Shown: positions 1 through 11,985 of the stretch, in pieces
How positions within the stretch are numbered: the first letter of the stretch is position 1
Layout of the letters: each line of letters starts with the position of its first letter
NCBI RefSeq assembly: GCF_011386835.1
Contig: NC_088809.1
Coordinates: 3,605,001-3,669,000, forward strand
Origin: Chrysemys picta bellii
Taxonomy: Eukaryota; Chordata; Testudines; Emydidae
Reading direction: 5' to 3'
Length of the DNA: 64,000 nt
Translations under genes and position numbers: made by a program
Notes under the pieces: model-generated
Database searches by the model: none
What the model saw: the letters and a program-made list of their open reading frames with translations, nothing else
What the model was told of the DNA's origin: nothing

Positions 1-771
1 TTTGTTTTTTTGTTTCAAGCACTTGAGTGAGTGAGAATATCTTTGTGGGTTCCATTTCAGAAGGAAACATTTTCAAAGGAAAAATTATAGGTCAATAAAT
101 CAGAAGTGAATCACTAATTTCCATGTTCATAGAGACTAGAAAGAGTGACTTGATTATGTTAATTGCCTTGAATTGCAGTTTTCACAGAACTTTAAATGCT
201 TAATGGACTTTAAAGAGCCAGATTTAGTGCAGTATCATAAAAAACAATCATGTCATTTCCCCCAAGTGCTTTAAAATGTGATGTCACAACTTCTTTGATA
301 TCCTTCCCTTGAGTTGTCTCAGTGCAACAGTAAATTCTAAAATCCTTCCAACCAATGTTTGTGACCTTTGCACTGTCAGCATAGAAGGTGGATATGATTG
401 CCCCTATTAAGAAAAGGTCACTAGTTGGTTAGTTTCCAAACATGCAAGATTACCTTTACTGTTGCTTTTTCATTTTAATTGAGCCAATAGCTAATGTTTC
501 AGAGAAAACTGTTCCATTACCAGAACTGCAGTGTTTATAATCAGAAAAGACTTCTTGGATCAAAATACTTTGGATGAGGAGTTCGTATTCCTGCAAAAGT
601 GATCTCCTTAGGGACAGGAGAAGCCAAATACACAGTGTTCTGTTGAGCCAGCATACACCACTGAAACAGCCCACGGCATCATTAGCATACTTTAAGTCTC
701 CAGCATTCATCTCTGACAGGTGAAAGGGACACCAGGCTGACAAAATTAGTAACACCATTTCCTTTTGACAG
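1..771 (+). other. SHPK: SHPK last intron (partial)
   Basis: This is non-coding sequence ending in the acceptor at 770-771. I see no earlier SHPK exon or recognisable repeat. The minus-strand open frame at 456-758 has no recognisable content. Confidence 0.75.
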
Positions 772-1166
772 GGTATGAAGTTCTAGAGTCCAATGTCTAT
801 ACACAAATGATCAACGCAGCCTTGGCCCAAAATGATACCAGACTCTCAATCTGCCCAACTGTATTTGGAGAAAGGCACATGCCTGAGCAACTGGCTTCAG
901 TGACTAGTATCACTGCTTCTGATCTCTCTCTGGGTCACGTAACCAGAGCTTTGTGCCATGGGATCATTCAGAATCTGCATTCCATGTTGCCATTGCAACA
1001 CCTGAAAGAGGCAGGAGTGAAGAGAATTCTGGGAAGTGGAAGTGCCCTTTCCAAGAATGAGGTGCTGAAGCAAGAAGTGGAGAAAATTTTTCCATTTCCT
1101 GTGATCTATGGAAAGGATGTGGATGCAGCCGTGGGTGCTGCAATGGTGATGCTGCACAGAAGATAA
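772..1166 (+). CDS. SHPK: SHPK, last coding exon (sedoheptulokinase C-terminus)
   Basis: This exon encodes the C-terminal ~130 residues of sedoheptulokinase, the cytosolic FGGY-family sugar kinase that phosphorylates sedoheptulose to sedoheptulose-7-phosphate and feeds the pentose phosphate pathway. The frame opens after a TTTTGACAG acceptor (AG at 770-771) and starts inside a codon, reading GYEVLES, and closes at TAA 1164-1166. Seen motifs are PTVFGERH, SDLSLGHVTRALC, the nucleotide-binding-type GSGSALSKN and the terminal DVDAAVGAAMVML, all matching vertebrate SHPK as I recall it. Earlier exons lie outside the window. The gene is upstream of TRPV1 in the same orientation, which is the conserved vertebrate order. 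There is no disruption. Confidence 0.93.
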
Positions 1167-2670
1167 ATCCATAGTTCAGGATTGTCCGATATAAAGTTGT
1201 TGTTTTTTTCTGGACATATCAACACTTCCTTTCTGTTTCCTCAACGTTCCTGATGTTGCTTTTAATCTACCATCCCACTCCGTATGGAGAAGAACAGCTT
1301 GCATTAATGTCCCTCTCTGGTTCCAAATGTACTCAGGGTCCTGCTTGCCCTTACGTTGTCATTCCTAATTGTGCATCGAGAACTAATTATCACATGAAAT
1401 TTGGCTGCATGAAGGGAAAAGATCCATTAAGTTTGGGTTGAAGATAATACTTCATCATAGGCTCATTTTCCTGTTAGGAAAGAAGCCTGGGATGGCTAAG
1501 ACGAGCCAGTGTCTGTTGGTAATGGCATCTGTAGCCTTTGTTAGAGATGTTTTGTGGTTAAACTATCTCTTTCCATATATATGTGCTACACGATGGGGCC
1601 TAAAAGTGCTACTGTAATACAAATAAAATAATAATTTACCATATCTTATACACTGAAGAGTCTCTCTCTCTCTCTCTCTCTCTCTGAAGGGCTGAGCACC
1701 TTTTTGGCTCTTAAGTAACAGTAAAATGTTAGGGAAGGTTATAGGATCAGTGAAGTACATTGCTGCTGATCCAAGTTAGATTCATGACTAGCTCGTATAA
1801 TGACTTTTATAAACATCAGTGCTCACGCTTCAGAGTGCAGATTGGTTACCAGCTGGGGGTCAGGAAGGTATTTCTCTCATGTTTTAATGCACAATTATTT
1901 ACAGTAGTGTGTGTGGAGTGGAGCTTCCCCTGAAGAATTCAGCGTTAGCAGGATATTTGACTAGATGGTTCATTGGGCTTTTCTTTTGTTCTACAAAAGT
2001 TATAGTAACGCTCCTGATAGATCCATTCCCCTCTCTTCTTATCATAGTTGTTGCCAGGGAGAGGTGAAATGTGCTCACGTGTGTCAGCCCAAGAACGTCC
2101 TTTCCGTTTTTCTTGATACGTTCTATTTTAAGGAGTTTATAACTCTCTGCCTTTTATATATTGGAAGGAACTAAGCCTTGGCATAGCAACTTGCAGGCTG
2201 GATTAAAATCTTTTTTCAGTTTTGAGCATTGTTCATGTGAACTTTCCATAAGTCTCTGGGTTTCTATCCCATGTGCCATGGTCCTAAAGCACCCCACTGA
2301 TCATTGTACACTCTCTCCTTTATTTTAAGGTAAAAGCATTTGTATTTTATTTCATCATCCAGGAGAAGCTGGACATGCATTTCGTTACTTGAAAGAGAGG
2401 GAAGTAAATAAAGTGGTTTCATATTATCTGGGTACAATTTTATTAACTAGAAGCATCTGTTTTAACTGAAATTTGGACCTGCATATCCATCTTGTTCATT
2501 AGCAGCATTGGGACTGACTCATATTGTCTTAATGAGAAATCTGCTTCCTATCCCAGGGCTCTAAATCCACAGACTTTAATTAAAGTGATGGATTAATCCC
2601 CTGCCTCCTCATGACCATTCTTTTCCATGTGGTGGGTAAAGAGCCATTGGCGTGATCAGGAAACACAGAC
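1167..2670 (+). other. SHPK 3' UTR and downstream intergenic DNA
   Basis: AT-rich non-coding DNA follows the SHPK stop. AATAAA hexamers at 1622-1627 and 2407-2412 are candidate polyadenylation signals; the sequence alone does not say which is used. A (TC)n tract lies at 1661-1685. Confidence 0.5.
1661..1685. repeat. (TC)n microsatellite
   Basis: Uninterrupted TC dinucleotide repeat of about 12 units. Confidence 0.95.
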
Positions 2671-2674
2671 AAAG

Positions 2675-3072
2675 TGTAGAACATAAGAACGGCCATACTG
2701 GGTCAGACCAAATGTCCATCTAGCTCAGTATCCTGTCTTCTGACAGTGGCCATTGCCTAGTGCCCCAGAGCGAATGAACAGAACAGGTAATCATCAAGTG
2801 ATCCATCCCCTGTCGCCCACTCCCAGCTTCTGGCAAACAGGGGCTAGGGACACCATCCCTGTCCATCCTGGCTAATAGCCATTGATGGACCTATCCTCCA
2901 TGAACTTATCTAGTTCTTTTTTGAACCCTGTTATAGTCTTGGCCTTCACAACACCCCCTGGCAAGGAGTTCCACAGGTTGACTGTGCGTTGTGTGAAATA
3001 ATACTTCAGTTTGTTTGTTTTAAACCTGCTGCCTATTCATTTCACTTGGTGGCCTCTAGTTCTTGTGTTATG
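2675..3072. repeat. CR1-like LINE 3' fragment (tentative family)
   Basis: A long interspersed repeat beginning near GGCCATACTGGGTCAGACC and running through a section rich in CCATCC/CCTGG words. It reads like a sauropsid CR1-derived 3' region. A shorter related copy lies at 34441-34505. The family name is from memory. Confidence 0.6.
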
Positions 3073-3339
3073 AATAGTTGAAGGTTATGGTAAAAGACCC
3101 TATTTTTTAGCACTTTGTTTTAATTTGGCTAGTTATATTGTATTTGTGCATCAGCAGATCTTCCCTTTTTTGAATGATACTGCCAGGAGCCAATAACATT
3201 TTCCCCTTCAAAAACTAGGTCTTTGCAGCTGCCGCTTATTAATCCTTGAATCCAGCTGAGCCAGTTTCAGGGAGCTGGTAAAATCTGGAATATGGTTCAT
3301 TACTGTGCTTCATCGAGACAAGAATTTCCCTGATTAATA

Positions 3340-3575
3340 GAGTCATAGACTTTAAAGTCAGAAGGGATCTTCATGATCATCTAGTCTGACCTCCTGCACA
3401 TTGCAGGCCACAGAACCTCACCTCTCCACTCCTATCATAGACCCATAACCTCTGGCTGAGTTACTGAAGTCCTCAAATCATGATTTAAAGATCTCAAGTT
3501 ACAGAGAATCCACCATTTACCCTAGTTTAAACCTGCAAGTGACCCATGCCCTATGCTACAGAGGAAGGCAAACCC
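3340..3575 (-). repeat. CR1 LINE 3' end
   Basis: It starts with AGAGTCATAGACTTTAAAGT, the reverse complement of the CR1 3' tail, followed by the AAGGGATC...ATCTAGTCTGACCTCCTGCA block typical of turtle CR1s. The element lies on the minus strand. Related copies are at 6318, 20359, 26496, 29395 and 31423. Confidence 0.8.
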
Positions 3576-4539
3576 CCCCCCAAGGTCTCTGCCAATCTGA
3601 CCTGCAGGAAAATTCCATCCTGCTCCAAATATGGTGATTAGATAGACCCTGAGCATGTGGGCAAGACCCACCAGTCAGACATCTGGGCAAGAATTCTCTG
3701 TAGTAACTCAGAGTCCTCCCCATCTACTGTCCCATCACCAGCTGTGTTTGTTAACACTCCTAGCATATCTCTTGTCACTTCTGTCTTCTTTTGCCACCTG
3801 ATGAGAAAGGATGTGTGCAGAGTTTACTCAAGACCTAGGCACCATTTAAGCCTCAGATGTATGTAGGACCCATTGCACAGGGGTAACTTTCACCGTTTTA
3901 TTATTTATATGCTGCCGCAAGTTGACTGATCACATCCAAACCAGGTCCTGGCCCAGTCTAATACAAACAAACACAGTATTTAGGACAACGGTTGAGGCAT
4001 GGGAAGGTGCAGAGACCTTAGTAGGTGAGGCAAGAGCAGGACAGTAGCATCTTCACGAGAAAAGGAGATCAGATGGGGAGGGGAGGCCCTTGATGCACAG
4101 GAGATGGGAGGATGTTCCAAAAGTGTCCATCCATGGGTGGGAAGGGTCAGAGAAAGTCTGAAGCCAGGAATGGGAGATGGAGACAAAAGAAGCACTTAGC
4201 AAAAAGAGATGGAGAAAAGCCTAGGAAGCGAGATGGGGCATGAGAGACATGATCACAGCGCCTCAGGGGTGTCGTCTTTTTTTGAAGTAAAAGGCAGTAA
4301 TAGGGATGATTGAATTATGACTCTGAAAATCTAGCTACTGCAGCTGAAGCACTTAACTCTCCTTCCTCATAGTTCTGAAAAGCTGGATGTGATTATCTTA
4401 GTGGATAGTCCAGCATAATGAGGTTTACTGGATGTTTCACTGTGCATTGTAATTCTGTTGTGTTGCTGAGACTGACTGCTGTCATGACTCACAGCAATGT
4501 GCAGAGCGATGATGCGAGAGGAAATATGGCCCTGTGGTG

Positions 4540-4645
4540 GGGGCACTATGGTGGGACTTGGGACCTATGTTCAAGTCCCTGCTTTGCCGCAGGTTTCTCG
4601 TGCAAGTCACTTGATTTCTCTATTTGCCTGTGGTACAACCATAAT
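4540..4645 (-). repeat. MIR-like SINE fragment
   Basis: GGTTTCTCGTGCAAGTCACTT followed by TTTGCCTGTGGTAC resembles the reverse complement of the MIR core (caagtcacttaac/cctcagtttcc). It is degraded. Confidence 0.45.
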
Positions 4646-6317
4646 GGGGGCCATGTTGTACTCGCTCTGAAGACTCTTGTTCTCTAGTTATTCCCTGCAT
4701 TGTAGGTAGATACCGGTAGGCTTGGACCTCACTGCTATTCTCCATTGTTCAGACATAGTAGGCCTGATTATGTACTTTTCATACGCTCGTGAAAAATCTG
4801 GAGTGACTCTCTTGAACTGGAGCTACCTCCATGTAAGTGGGATCAGAATCAGAATTCTAGCCACTTTGGCCAGCCCCTCCAGACTTATGCTGAATGCATC
4901 TCATCTGATCTGGAGAATCTAGCCTGTTTACACTGGTGTAAGAAAGATCAGAATTGGGCCCTAACCTGCCATTATTATTTAATTTAGGCTCTTCCAAAAA
5001 TCATCCATTGTGAAATTGGCTTATACAGCAACTGACCCTGTTGAAAAGCTTTGGTACATCGTGCATTTTGATAGAAAACTGCACTGTTTCATCTGTCCTC
5101 AGGAATTACCTAGAATTCTGTTTGACTTTGGTACAGATGTAAGATCTGTCAAATGCTGCCAGATCTATCAAGGAGGGAATAAGTATGTCAAACGTTTTAT
5201 CAGAACACAGTTTGCTAATAATAACAGAGAAGCTGAAGAAAAACTGTCACACTGAAATGTTCATGTTGCCCTTTTTTCTTATCTACAAGTGCTGGGAACA
5301 TTTCAGTCTCCCCCCCCCCCCACCCCCGTTTGGAATTGGTAAACGTTAACCCTTCCTACATCAATTGATTCAGCAATTGTGAGCTCATCACACAACGCTG
5401 ACAAACAGCCACTACAGTTCTAGGAGGTTTTATTTTACATGACACTTCCTTCGGGTTATCTGTGGCAATGTGGTATCTTGCATAGCAATCTGCTAGGCAG
5501 AGGCCTGGCTGCAAGATCAATTAGGGACCCTTCTGCCTTATGTCCTTCAATATGTGATTCTTTCCCATAGCAGACTTTATACTGGGGACAAGTGCCCAGG
5601 TTTGTTTGGTTTTGTTTTTAAATAGAGGATCGATTCGATTCTAAAGAAATTTTGTTGGAAACTTGCCTCCAGTGACTCCCGTGAGCAAGACATAAATAGG
5701 ATAAGCTGTAGGTCACACATTCCTGCAGGCAAGCTCAGATTCTGCAGTCTTCCTCTTTCTTTTGTGTGTGTTGTCCCCTCACTTCCCCCCCCCCCAACCC
5801 TCTCTAGCTATAGCAAACTGCCACTCTGTCTCTGGTTTCATTCACATCCTCTGGCTGCTTTCATTTTCCTTTATGGATACATTGAGACTTTCTGTTTCCA
5901 GGATGTCTGAAATCTGGAGAGGTATCTATGACCGAATGTGGACACTGGGTGCTTGACTCTTCTCTTCTCTACTTGTTTAACTCCATTGACTTCAAGAGGA
6001 ATTGCTCCAGATGTACTGTTGGATAAGCCAGAACAGAATCAAACCCTGCTGTTCGAATATAAACTCAAACTCTGATAGTCAGTGGGTAGATCAGGTGCTA
6101 AATGCTCACTTGGTCCTACAACCAAATACCTAGTTCGCTTATATCAGTGAAGAAGTAGTTCCTTCAAGTAGCACCAGCTGAGGATCTGGTCCATCATTGT
6201 TAATTTATACTTAAGCATTAATAAACAGGCATTTTATTTGTTCTGAACAAAATGTCATAGGCTGTTTTGATTCATGTAATTACAATGTGCGGTGACTATT
6301 GCAGCATCCCTTTGCAT

Positions 6318-6440
6318 ACATGTTAAGGCCAGAAAGGGCCTTTGTGATCATCTAGTCTGATCTCCTACGGCCCACAGGCCAGAGATTTCACCCAGTGATT
6401 CCTGTGTCAAGTCCAAAGCTTCTGGCTGGGCTAGAGCAAA
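6318..6440 (-). repeat. CR1 LINE 3' fragment
   Basis: AAGGCCAGAAAGGGCC...ATCATCTAGTCTGATCTCCTAC followed by ACAGGCCAGAG matches the same family as 3340-3575. Confidence 0.75.
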
Positions 6441-8586
6441 GCTTTTAGAATTGCTTTGTCTTTCTAGCCCATTCCTTGAAGTCGATATCCTAGACAGAAG
6501 GACAGATTAATAAAATCTGCCTGCCTGAGGTAAGGAAATGCTTCAGGTGATCAAACTGCACTTACATTAATTTTTCACAGCTGAGTAAGGTAAGCATGTA
6601 TTATTTCAATAAAACGTGGTGTGTAAACAGATTAATAAAATGGTGTTTAGATTTGTTTTTTAATTGGTTTTCGAAGTTCATCAACTCTGTTTGTAATCCA
6701 ACTCTTCTTTGGATAGTATGTAGATCTTTATTATAACCTCACTAACAGCGACTGCAAAGATGAACGATCTCAGAAAAGATCTCTACAAACTTTCACATTA
6801 AGTGATGTGTACAGCTGAACCACAAAAACATTCAGCCTGGGAAAGTCAGTTGTATCTGTGAAGAGGAAATCTGGAAAGGAGTGTCCATTGCTAAATGTAA
6901 TTTGAAGAAAAAAAAAATCTGGGATTCTTGTAAAGAGCTTTGATACACTCTCGGGAATAGCTGCTGCTGTTACTTCTGCTTCTAGGATAGTTCTTAATTA
7001 TTATATTAGTCAAGTTAATGTTCTAGTGCACATCCTCAGACTTACAAAATGATCCGAGTGTAGAACAATCCCGCAGACAAACGAAGTGGAGGGAAGATCT
7101 GTGATGTTGCTCCGAACAAATCACCTAAGAAGAGAGGACTCCTGAAAACTGTAGGGGAAAAAACTCCTGTAGATCAGAGAGTACTTATTGAGACTGGATT
7201 ATTTTGCAGAAGGTGGCATTTTTTGGAGCTTTTGTAAGTCTTGCATGTATATTTGAATAGCATGCTTGTGCACTGTTTGTAAATTACCCTTTGGTATTTA
7301 TCACTAGTTGTGGTTCAGTTGGAGGCTCTTATAAGCAATATTTTCATTTATCTTGTTGTATAGGATTGAATCTTGATATACACTGGATTAGAAGAGCCCA
7401 AATTAGATACATTTTATCTGGATAGCACATGAGAAATTTAAAGACAAAATATCTTTCCAGTGAATTTTTAAGTCTCTGTGGAAGATGTTTATATCTTGCA
7501 AATTCAGACCTGGCATATTGATAAGGCAATGAGAAAAAGGTCATTGTGCTGCTGCCTATACTCTGCCTGTTCTGTAGAGAAATAAAGGTCTCCAGGTTCC
7601 AGTCTGACATTTTTTGCCAGATGTACATTCGCTTAAAGGACACAACTCCACTCCTCCAAAAAAAGAGAGGGGAAAAAAAAAACCCCAATCCCAAACCAAA
7701 AATCATTCTTTAAACTCACTGTTGATTATTTCAGGGAACATTTTATAGTTCTTAAGTATTTTAATATCAAACTGTAAATGAAAAGTTATTTTTTGCATTA
7801 TTTCTTGTTTACAGAATAATTTAAGATATTAGGAAAAGTTCTTTTTCTATTTATTTCTATTTATTTTTGTGAGAGACCCACAGAACTAGAAATTTAAGCA
7901 AAAATGCACCCCAAAGCTAAATTATGGTAGATGTCATTTTAACATTTTCTATTTTTGTTTTATTGTTGATGCTGTAAATGTATATTTATGAATATTTTAA
8001 GAATGTTATACATATTTTGTATTGTTATTGAAAATTCAAACAGACAACAACATTCTCATTCCATGTTTACTTCCATAGAAAATTGTATAGGTGCCGTTGA
8101 TTTAGAGGTTAATGAATCCAACTGAACTAAAACTCCTGATATAACTTTAACTGTGGTCTTGCTAACTCGCCACCATAAGCACGTTTGAGGTCACTGGTCG
8201 GCTATTGCTTGTATACATAATAATTCTTAGCATGGTGGTCTGTTTATAGCTGAGGAGGGCATTTGCTGTTACAGGATTTCATAAAACCCTTGTTTTCAAA
8301 ACATTAGATTTTCCAGACAATCTGGGATTTCAGGAAATGTTTCGTAGTAGAGCATTGCACACACTCTCAAATCTGGCTGTGGCAAAGTTCAAAAGGGGTA
8401 CAGTGAATTGCTTTCTCTACTACTGATCCTCCAGAGTACTTTACATCTAATAATGATATGAGCAGCAGTTCCTACCCCATGTCACATTCCCCTCAATGTA
8501 TCAGTGTTTCCCTCATTTCCTCTTGATCACACTGCATTGTTTAAAACACTTTAATAATAAAACAGTCTAGAAACAGTCATAATTTT

Positions 8587-8705
8587 AGCATGGCAAGGTA
8601 GATGAGGTAATATATTTTATTAGACCAACTTCTGTCGAATAAAAGATGTTACCTCACCCATCTTGTCTAATATCCTGGGACCATCATGGCTACAACACCA
8701 CTTCA
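8587..8705. repeat. Foldback interspersed repeat, short copy
   Basis: An inverted pair, GGTAGATGAGGTAATAT... and ...AGATGTTACCTCACCCATCTT, flanks a short loop and is followed by ATATCCTGGGACCATCATGG. It is a shortened relative of the longer palindrome at 27721-27912. The family is not named with certainty. Confidence 0.7.
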
Positions 8706-9626
8706 TTTTAACATGTTTGTTGTAATTGTAAATCAAACACAATCAAAGTGCTGGCCTTCCAGATATTACTCACCTATAGTAACTTATCCTTTTTTTTGCT
8801 TTTTTTAAGTATCCCTGAGGTGACTATTAGCTTCCAAGGTCCACCTGTCTAGTGCCTATCTTGACTGGAACTGGTTCTCCAGTCTTTTATGCCAATTATA
8901 CACCACTGCGACTCCACTGAAGTCAGTAGATGGTAATTTCCCATGTTAGCCGAACGTCTCTTTGCTCCTACATGGCTGAGATGCAGCCCTCATGCGCAAA
9001 GACATTGGTTGAGGCCCAGTTCACTGGTGAATAGATCTACCTTTGGAGTAATATCCTTAACCTCTACCCGCACAAGACTAATTACTACCCATCTTAACAG
9101 GCCCATCCACAACAACTTAGCATCTTCTTACAGTCCTGTCCTCCAAATCCCTTTCAGCAACATCTGACATTTCAAACTTGCTGGACACCTGTTTCATTCA
9201 TTTCTTTAGCACACCTCCTCTCTCCATCCCTTTCTCATCTGCTCTCCCCAGTGTCCGCTCCTTACTTTGTCCTGTTTCTCTTGATTGATGCTTATTCTGC
9301 AACTAACACAACTTGCCCTCTCCCCTTCTTGTATCCCCTGACTCTCATCAGATGGGCAAAGGGAGAATGGAGAGCTTGTTTGTGGTAGATGCTGTGGACC
9401 TGATTCTGCTGTCACTTACCGACTGGTGCAACTCCTTTCATATAAATGAGATACTCCTGATTTACCCTGGTCTGAGAGCAGAATTAGCCTTCTTGTTTCC
9501 AAACAGAGAGAAACTTACTCTGAGCTTTAATTACTCATGTGCAAAGAGATTGTTGTTTTCTCCTTGCCAGGGATCTATGATGTTCTGAGGTGATGTAGTT
9601 TGCCCCTATGATCCTGTGTAAAATTG

Positions 9627-10307
9627 TACTCCTGGGGGAATTCTGCGCTACTGTGCAATGTAGAATTTTGCAGAAATTAACGTGCATGCAGAATTTCCTA
9701 TCCCCCACAGAAATGGACTGCAGTGTTTCTAGCTGCCACTAGGGGCCACTGGACTCGGCAGAGCCCAGCTTGTACATAGAAGACACTGCTGGGGGGAGGG
9801 AGAGGGAGTTAGAGGGTTCCTGGCAGCTGCAGTTCCCAGCATGTTCCCTGAGGGAAGGAGAGGGCAGCATGCAGGAAACTGTGCAAGCCTAGGACCAAGC
9901 ATCAGGCTGTTTCTCCCTCTGGATCCCTGGGCGGAGAGGGGGAGAACGGGTGTCTGGACCAGGGGGGTGGGGGTGGGGGTTCCTGGGCTAGGAGGGCCTC
10001 GCAGGTGGGCTCTGCAGGGGAGCGATTGTGGGTGTCTGGCCCCACGGCTGGGCTCTGGGGGAAAAAGGGGGCAGAGAAAGAGGAGCTGGGTTGTCATAGG
10101 GGTTTCTTTAACTCTCTACTCCCAGGGGAATTTTTGTGTGTGTCTGTATTGGTACAGACGTACTTGCTGACAGGGATTTTGAAATAAATTACCAAAATAA
10201 TTGAAACTGGCATGATTCTGCAGTGTTATTTTGACAAAATTTGCAGAATTTTAAAATATTGTGTGCAGAACTTTTAATTTTTTTGGCACAGAATGCCCCC
10301 AGAAGTA
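9627..10307. mobile_element. Non-autonomous TIR DNA transposon, complete
   Basis: The ends are TACTCCTGGGGGAATTCTG and CAGAATGCCCCCAGAAGTA, an inverted pair of about 19 bp with two mismatches. Flanks GTAAAATTG (9618-9626) and GTAAAAATG (10308-10316) look like a target duplication with one change, which suggests an hAT-like element. The interior has no transposase; open frames on both strands there are GC-rich shadows. Confidence 0.8.
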
Positions 10308-11658
10308 GTAAAAATGATTTTCCATATCAGTTGGTTTATTAATAAGTGCTGCAGCCTCTTCTTTGGTGGATCATCCCAGAGGGAATGTTGCTGCATACTG
10401 ATTTCACATACGGAGGCTACTTCCTTCAGGTTAGGAGCTATTCGCGTGAATAGTTATGTTGAAGCATGCAGAAAACCCAAGCTGCCTGCCTAACAAAATA
10501 CTAAAGGACAGGACAGTGTGAGCTAAAAGTCACTTTCTAAACAGTTCAGTGCTTCACCTGGTGGGGGGTAGCACCTTTGCTGAGGATGGCTTCATGGGTG
10601 GTGAAGACCAGATCCTTCGTGTCACATTTCTTCTCTTCATGTTCACAGTAGGATACTGTAAAAATTATTTCATGAACAAAGTAAAAAAAATTATATAGAT
10701 GAAGACATGAACAGTGAAACCTCATGCTTCAGGGCATCAGTGGATTGCTGCAGGGGCGAAGAGGAAAATTTCTCTTCACACTACCAGATACTGCCTTGTT
10801 AGCGAGGTTTTCATTTTAGATATTGGTGTCTTCCAAGACAGGATAATAGAACCATACCAGATCAATGTGCCTGTGTAGTAATTTATACCTTTCCATAAGC
10901 CTTACAAGAGCTCCATGTGTCTTTGTTTCCTCTTCCTCCCCAGCATGCACATGGACCTGACATCTGGCCCTGCAATCTTTCCCTCCTGGCATGTATATAT
11001 TTTTATTTGCTCCTGGCTTTGTAACACTCTGTAAGTCTGCCATATTATTTCCCAGTGTCTGCCAGGTACTGGCTAGTGGGGTGGAGGAGAATCTCTATTG
11101 AGTTTCCTTCAAGTCCTTACCCCTGATTCTTTTACTGTAAGTCAGAGCTTTGTGAGCCAGAAGAGGCTCGGTTTGTCTGTGAAGCAGAATACCAAGTCAG
11201 TGTTTATCACCAGAACGGTGGTGGCAGTTGAGCAATGTACCATCTGATAGCTGTTTGATGGGCTCGTATGAAACGAGTTGGAAGTGTTGAGGTAATAGAA
11301 TAGAAAAGACACAGCCCCAGCCTTAGTGAACAAGTGACCACATCACAAGAACCATGATCACGATTGGCACCAATTGGCCTCCTTATTGGTAATCTCAGCA
11401 GAATTCCTCTCTTAACCCAAAGCAGTGGTTGGCCTCTTCAGATCAGGGAGGAGGCACACAGGCCGAGAGGAGCAGTGAGTAGAAAGCGTATACTGCTGCT
11501 GTACCTGCCCTGGTAATACAGGATGGCAGCCAGCACCTTCACTTAAAAGAAAAAGAAAGCAACTCATTTTCTAACTGGTGAAGAGTCATAACTGAAGCCA
11601 GACTAAGCTCCACATAGTTTATCAGGTGGCAGTATTAATGTCACTGGGTTCCCTACAG
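10308..11658. other. Non-coding DNA upstream of TRPV1 first coding exon
   Basis: No coding content was recognised. It must contain the last 5' non-coding intron of TRPV1, because the first coding exon is preceded by an acceptor (CCCTACAG, AG 11657-11658). The promoter cannot be placed by eye. Confidence 0.5.
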
Positions 11659-11985
11659 CCTGCTGGCCATGTCATCCATCCTTGGAAAGATGAGGAAACT
11701 TGGCAGTTCTGATGTGGAGGACTCTGAAGTCACGGACGAGCACACAGATGGTGAGGATTCCATTCTGGGAACCCTTGAAAGCCTTCAGGGAAGCCAGAGC
11801 ACAAAGGTACAGCAGCTGCCCAAAAGCAACATCTTCGCTAGACGAGGCCGCTTTGGGATGGGGGATAGCGATAAGAACATGGCGCCTATGGACTCCTTGT
11901 ACCAGATGGACCACGTGGGGCATGCTCCCGTCATCAAGTTTAATATCAATATGGAAAGGGCAAAAATACACAATCAATTTGCCAA
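11659..11985 (+). CDS. TRPV1: TRPV1 coding exon 1 (start codon)
   Basis: The exon follows the acceptor at 11657-11658 and has ten 5' UTR bases before ATG at 11669, which opens [15 protein letters not shown] as in other sauropsid TRPV1 proteins. It encodes the disordered acidic N-terminus ([13 protein letters not shown]) and [10 protein letters not shown]. The donor is GTAAGT at 11986. The open frame runs to the stop just inside the intron. Residues 1-106. Confidence 0.95.

Larger units (their letters stand above)
3576..8586. other. Intergenic DNA, no gene seen
   Basis: No exon with a recognisable product was found. Open frames such as 5010-5255 (+) and 7344-7706 (-) have no familiar motif and no clear splice signals. 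The stretch contains a MIR-like fragment near 4540-4640, a C-rich tract near 5310-5331, a CR1 fragment at 6318-6440 and many AT-rich segments. 5' non-coding exons of TRPV1 could lie here but cannot be identified by eye. Confidence 0.5.

Noticed and set aside
5010..5255. 81-residue plus-strand frame with cysteines
   Set aside because: Looks slightly protein-like but has no known motif or exon signals that fit SHPK or TRPV1; not enough support.
7344..7706. 120-residue minus-strand frame
   Set aside because: No recognisable motif, low-complexity start, AT-rich surroundings and no splice context; most likely chance.
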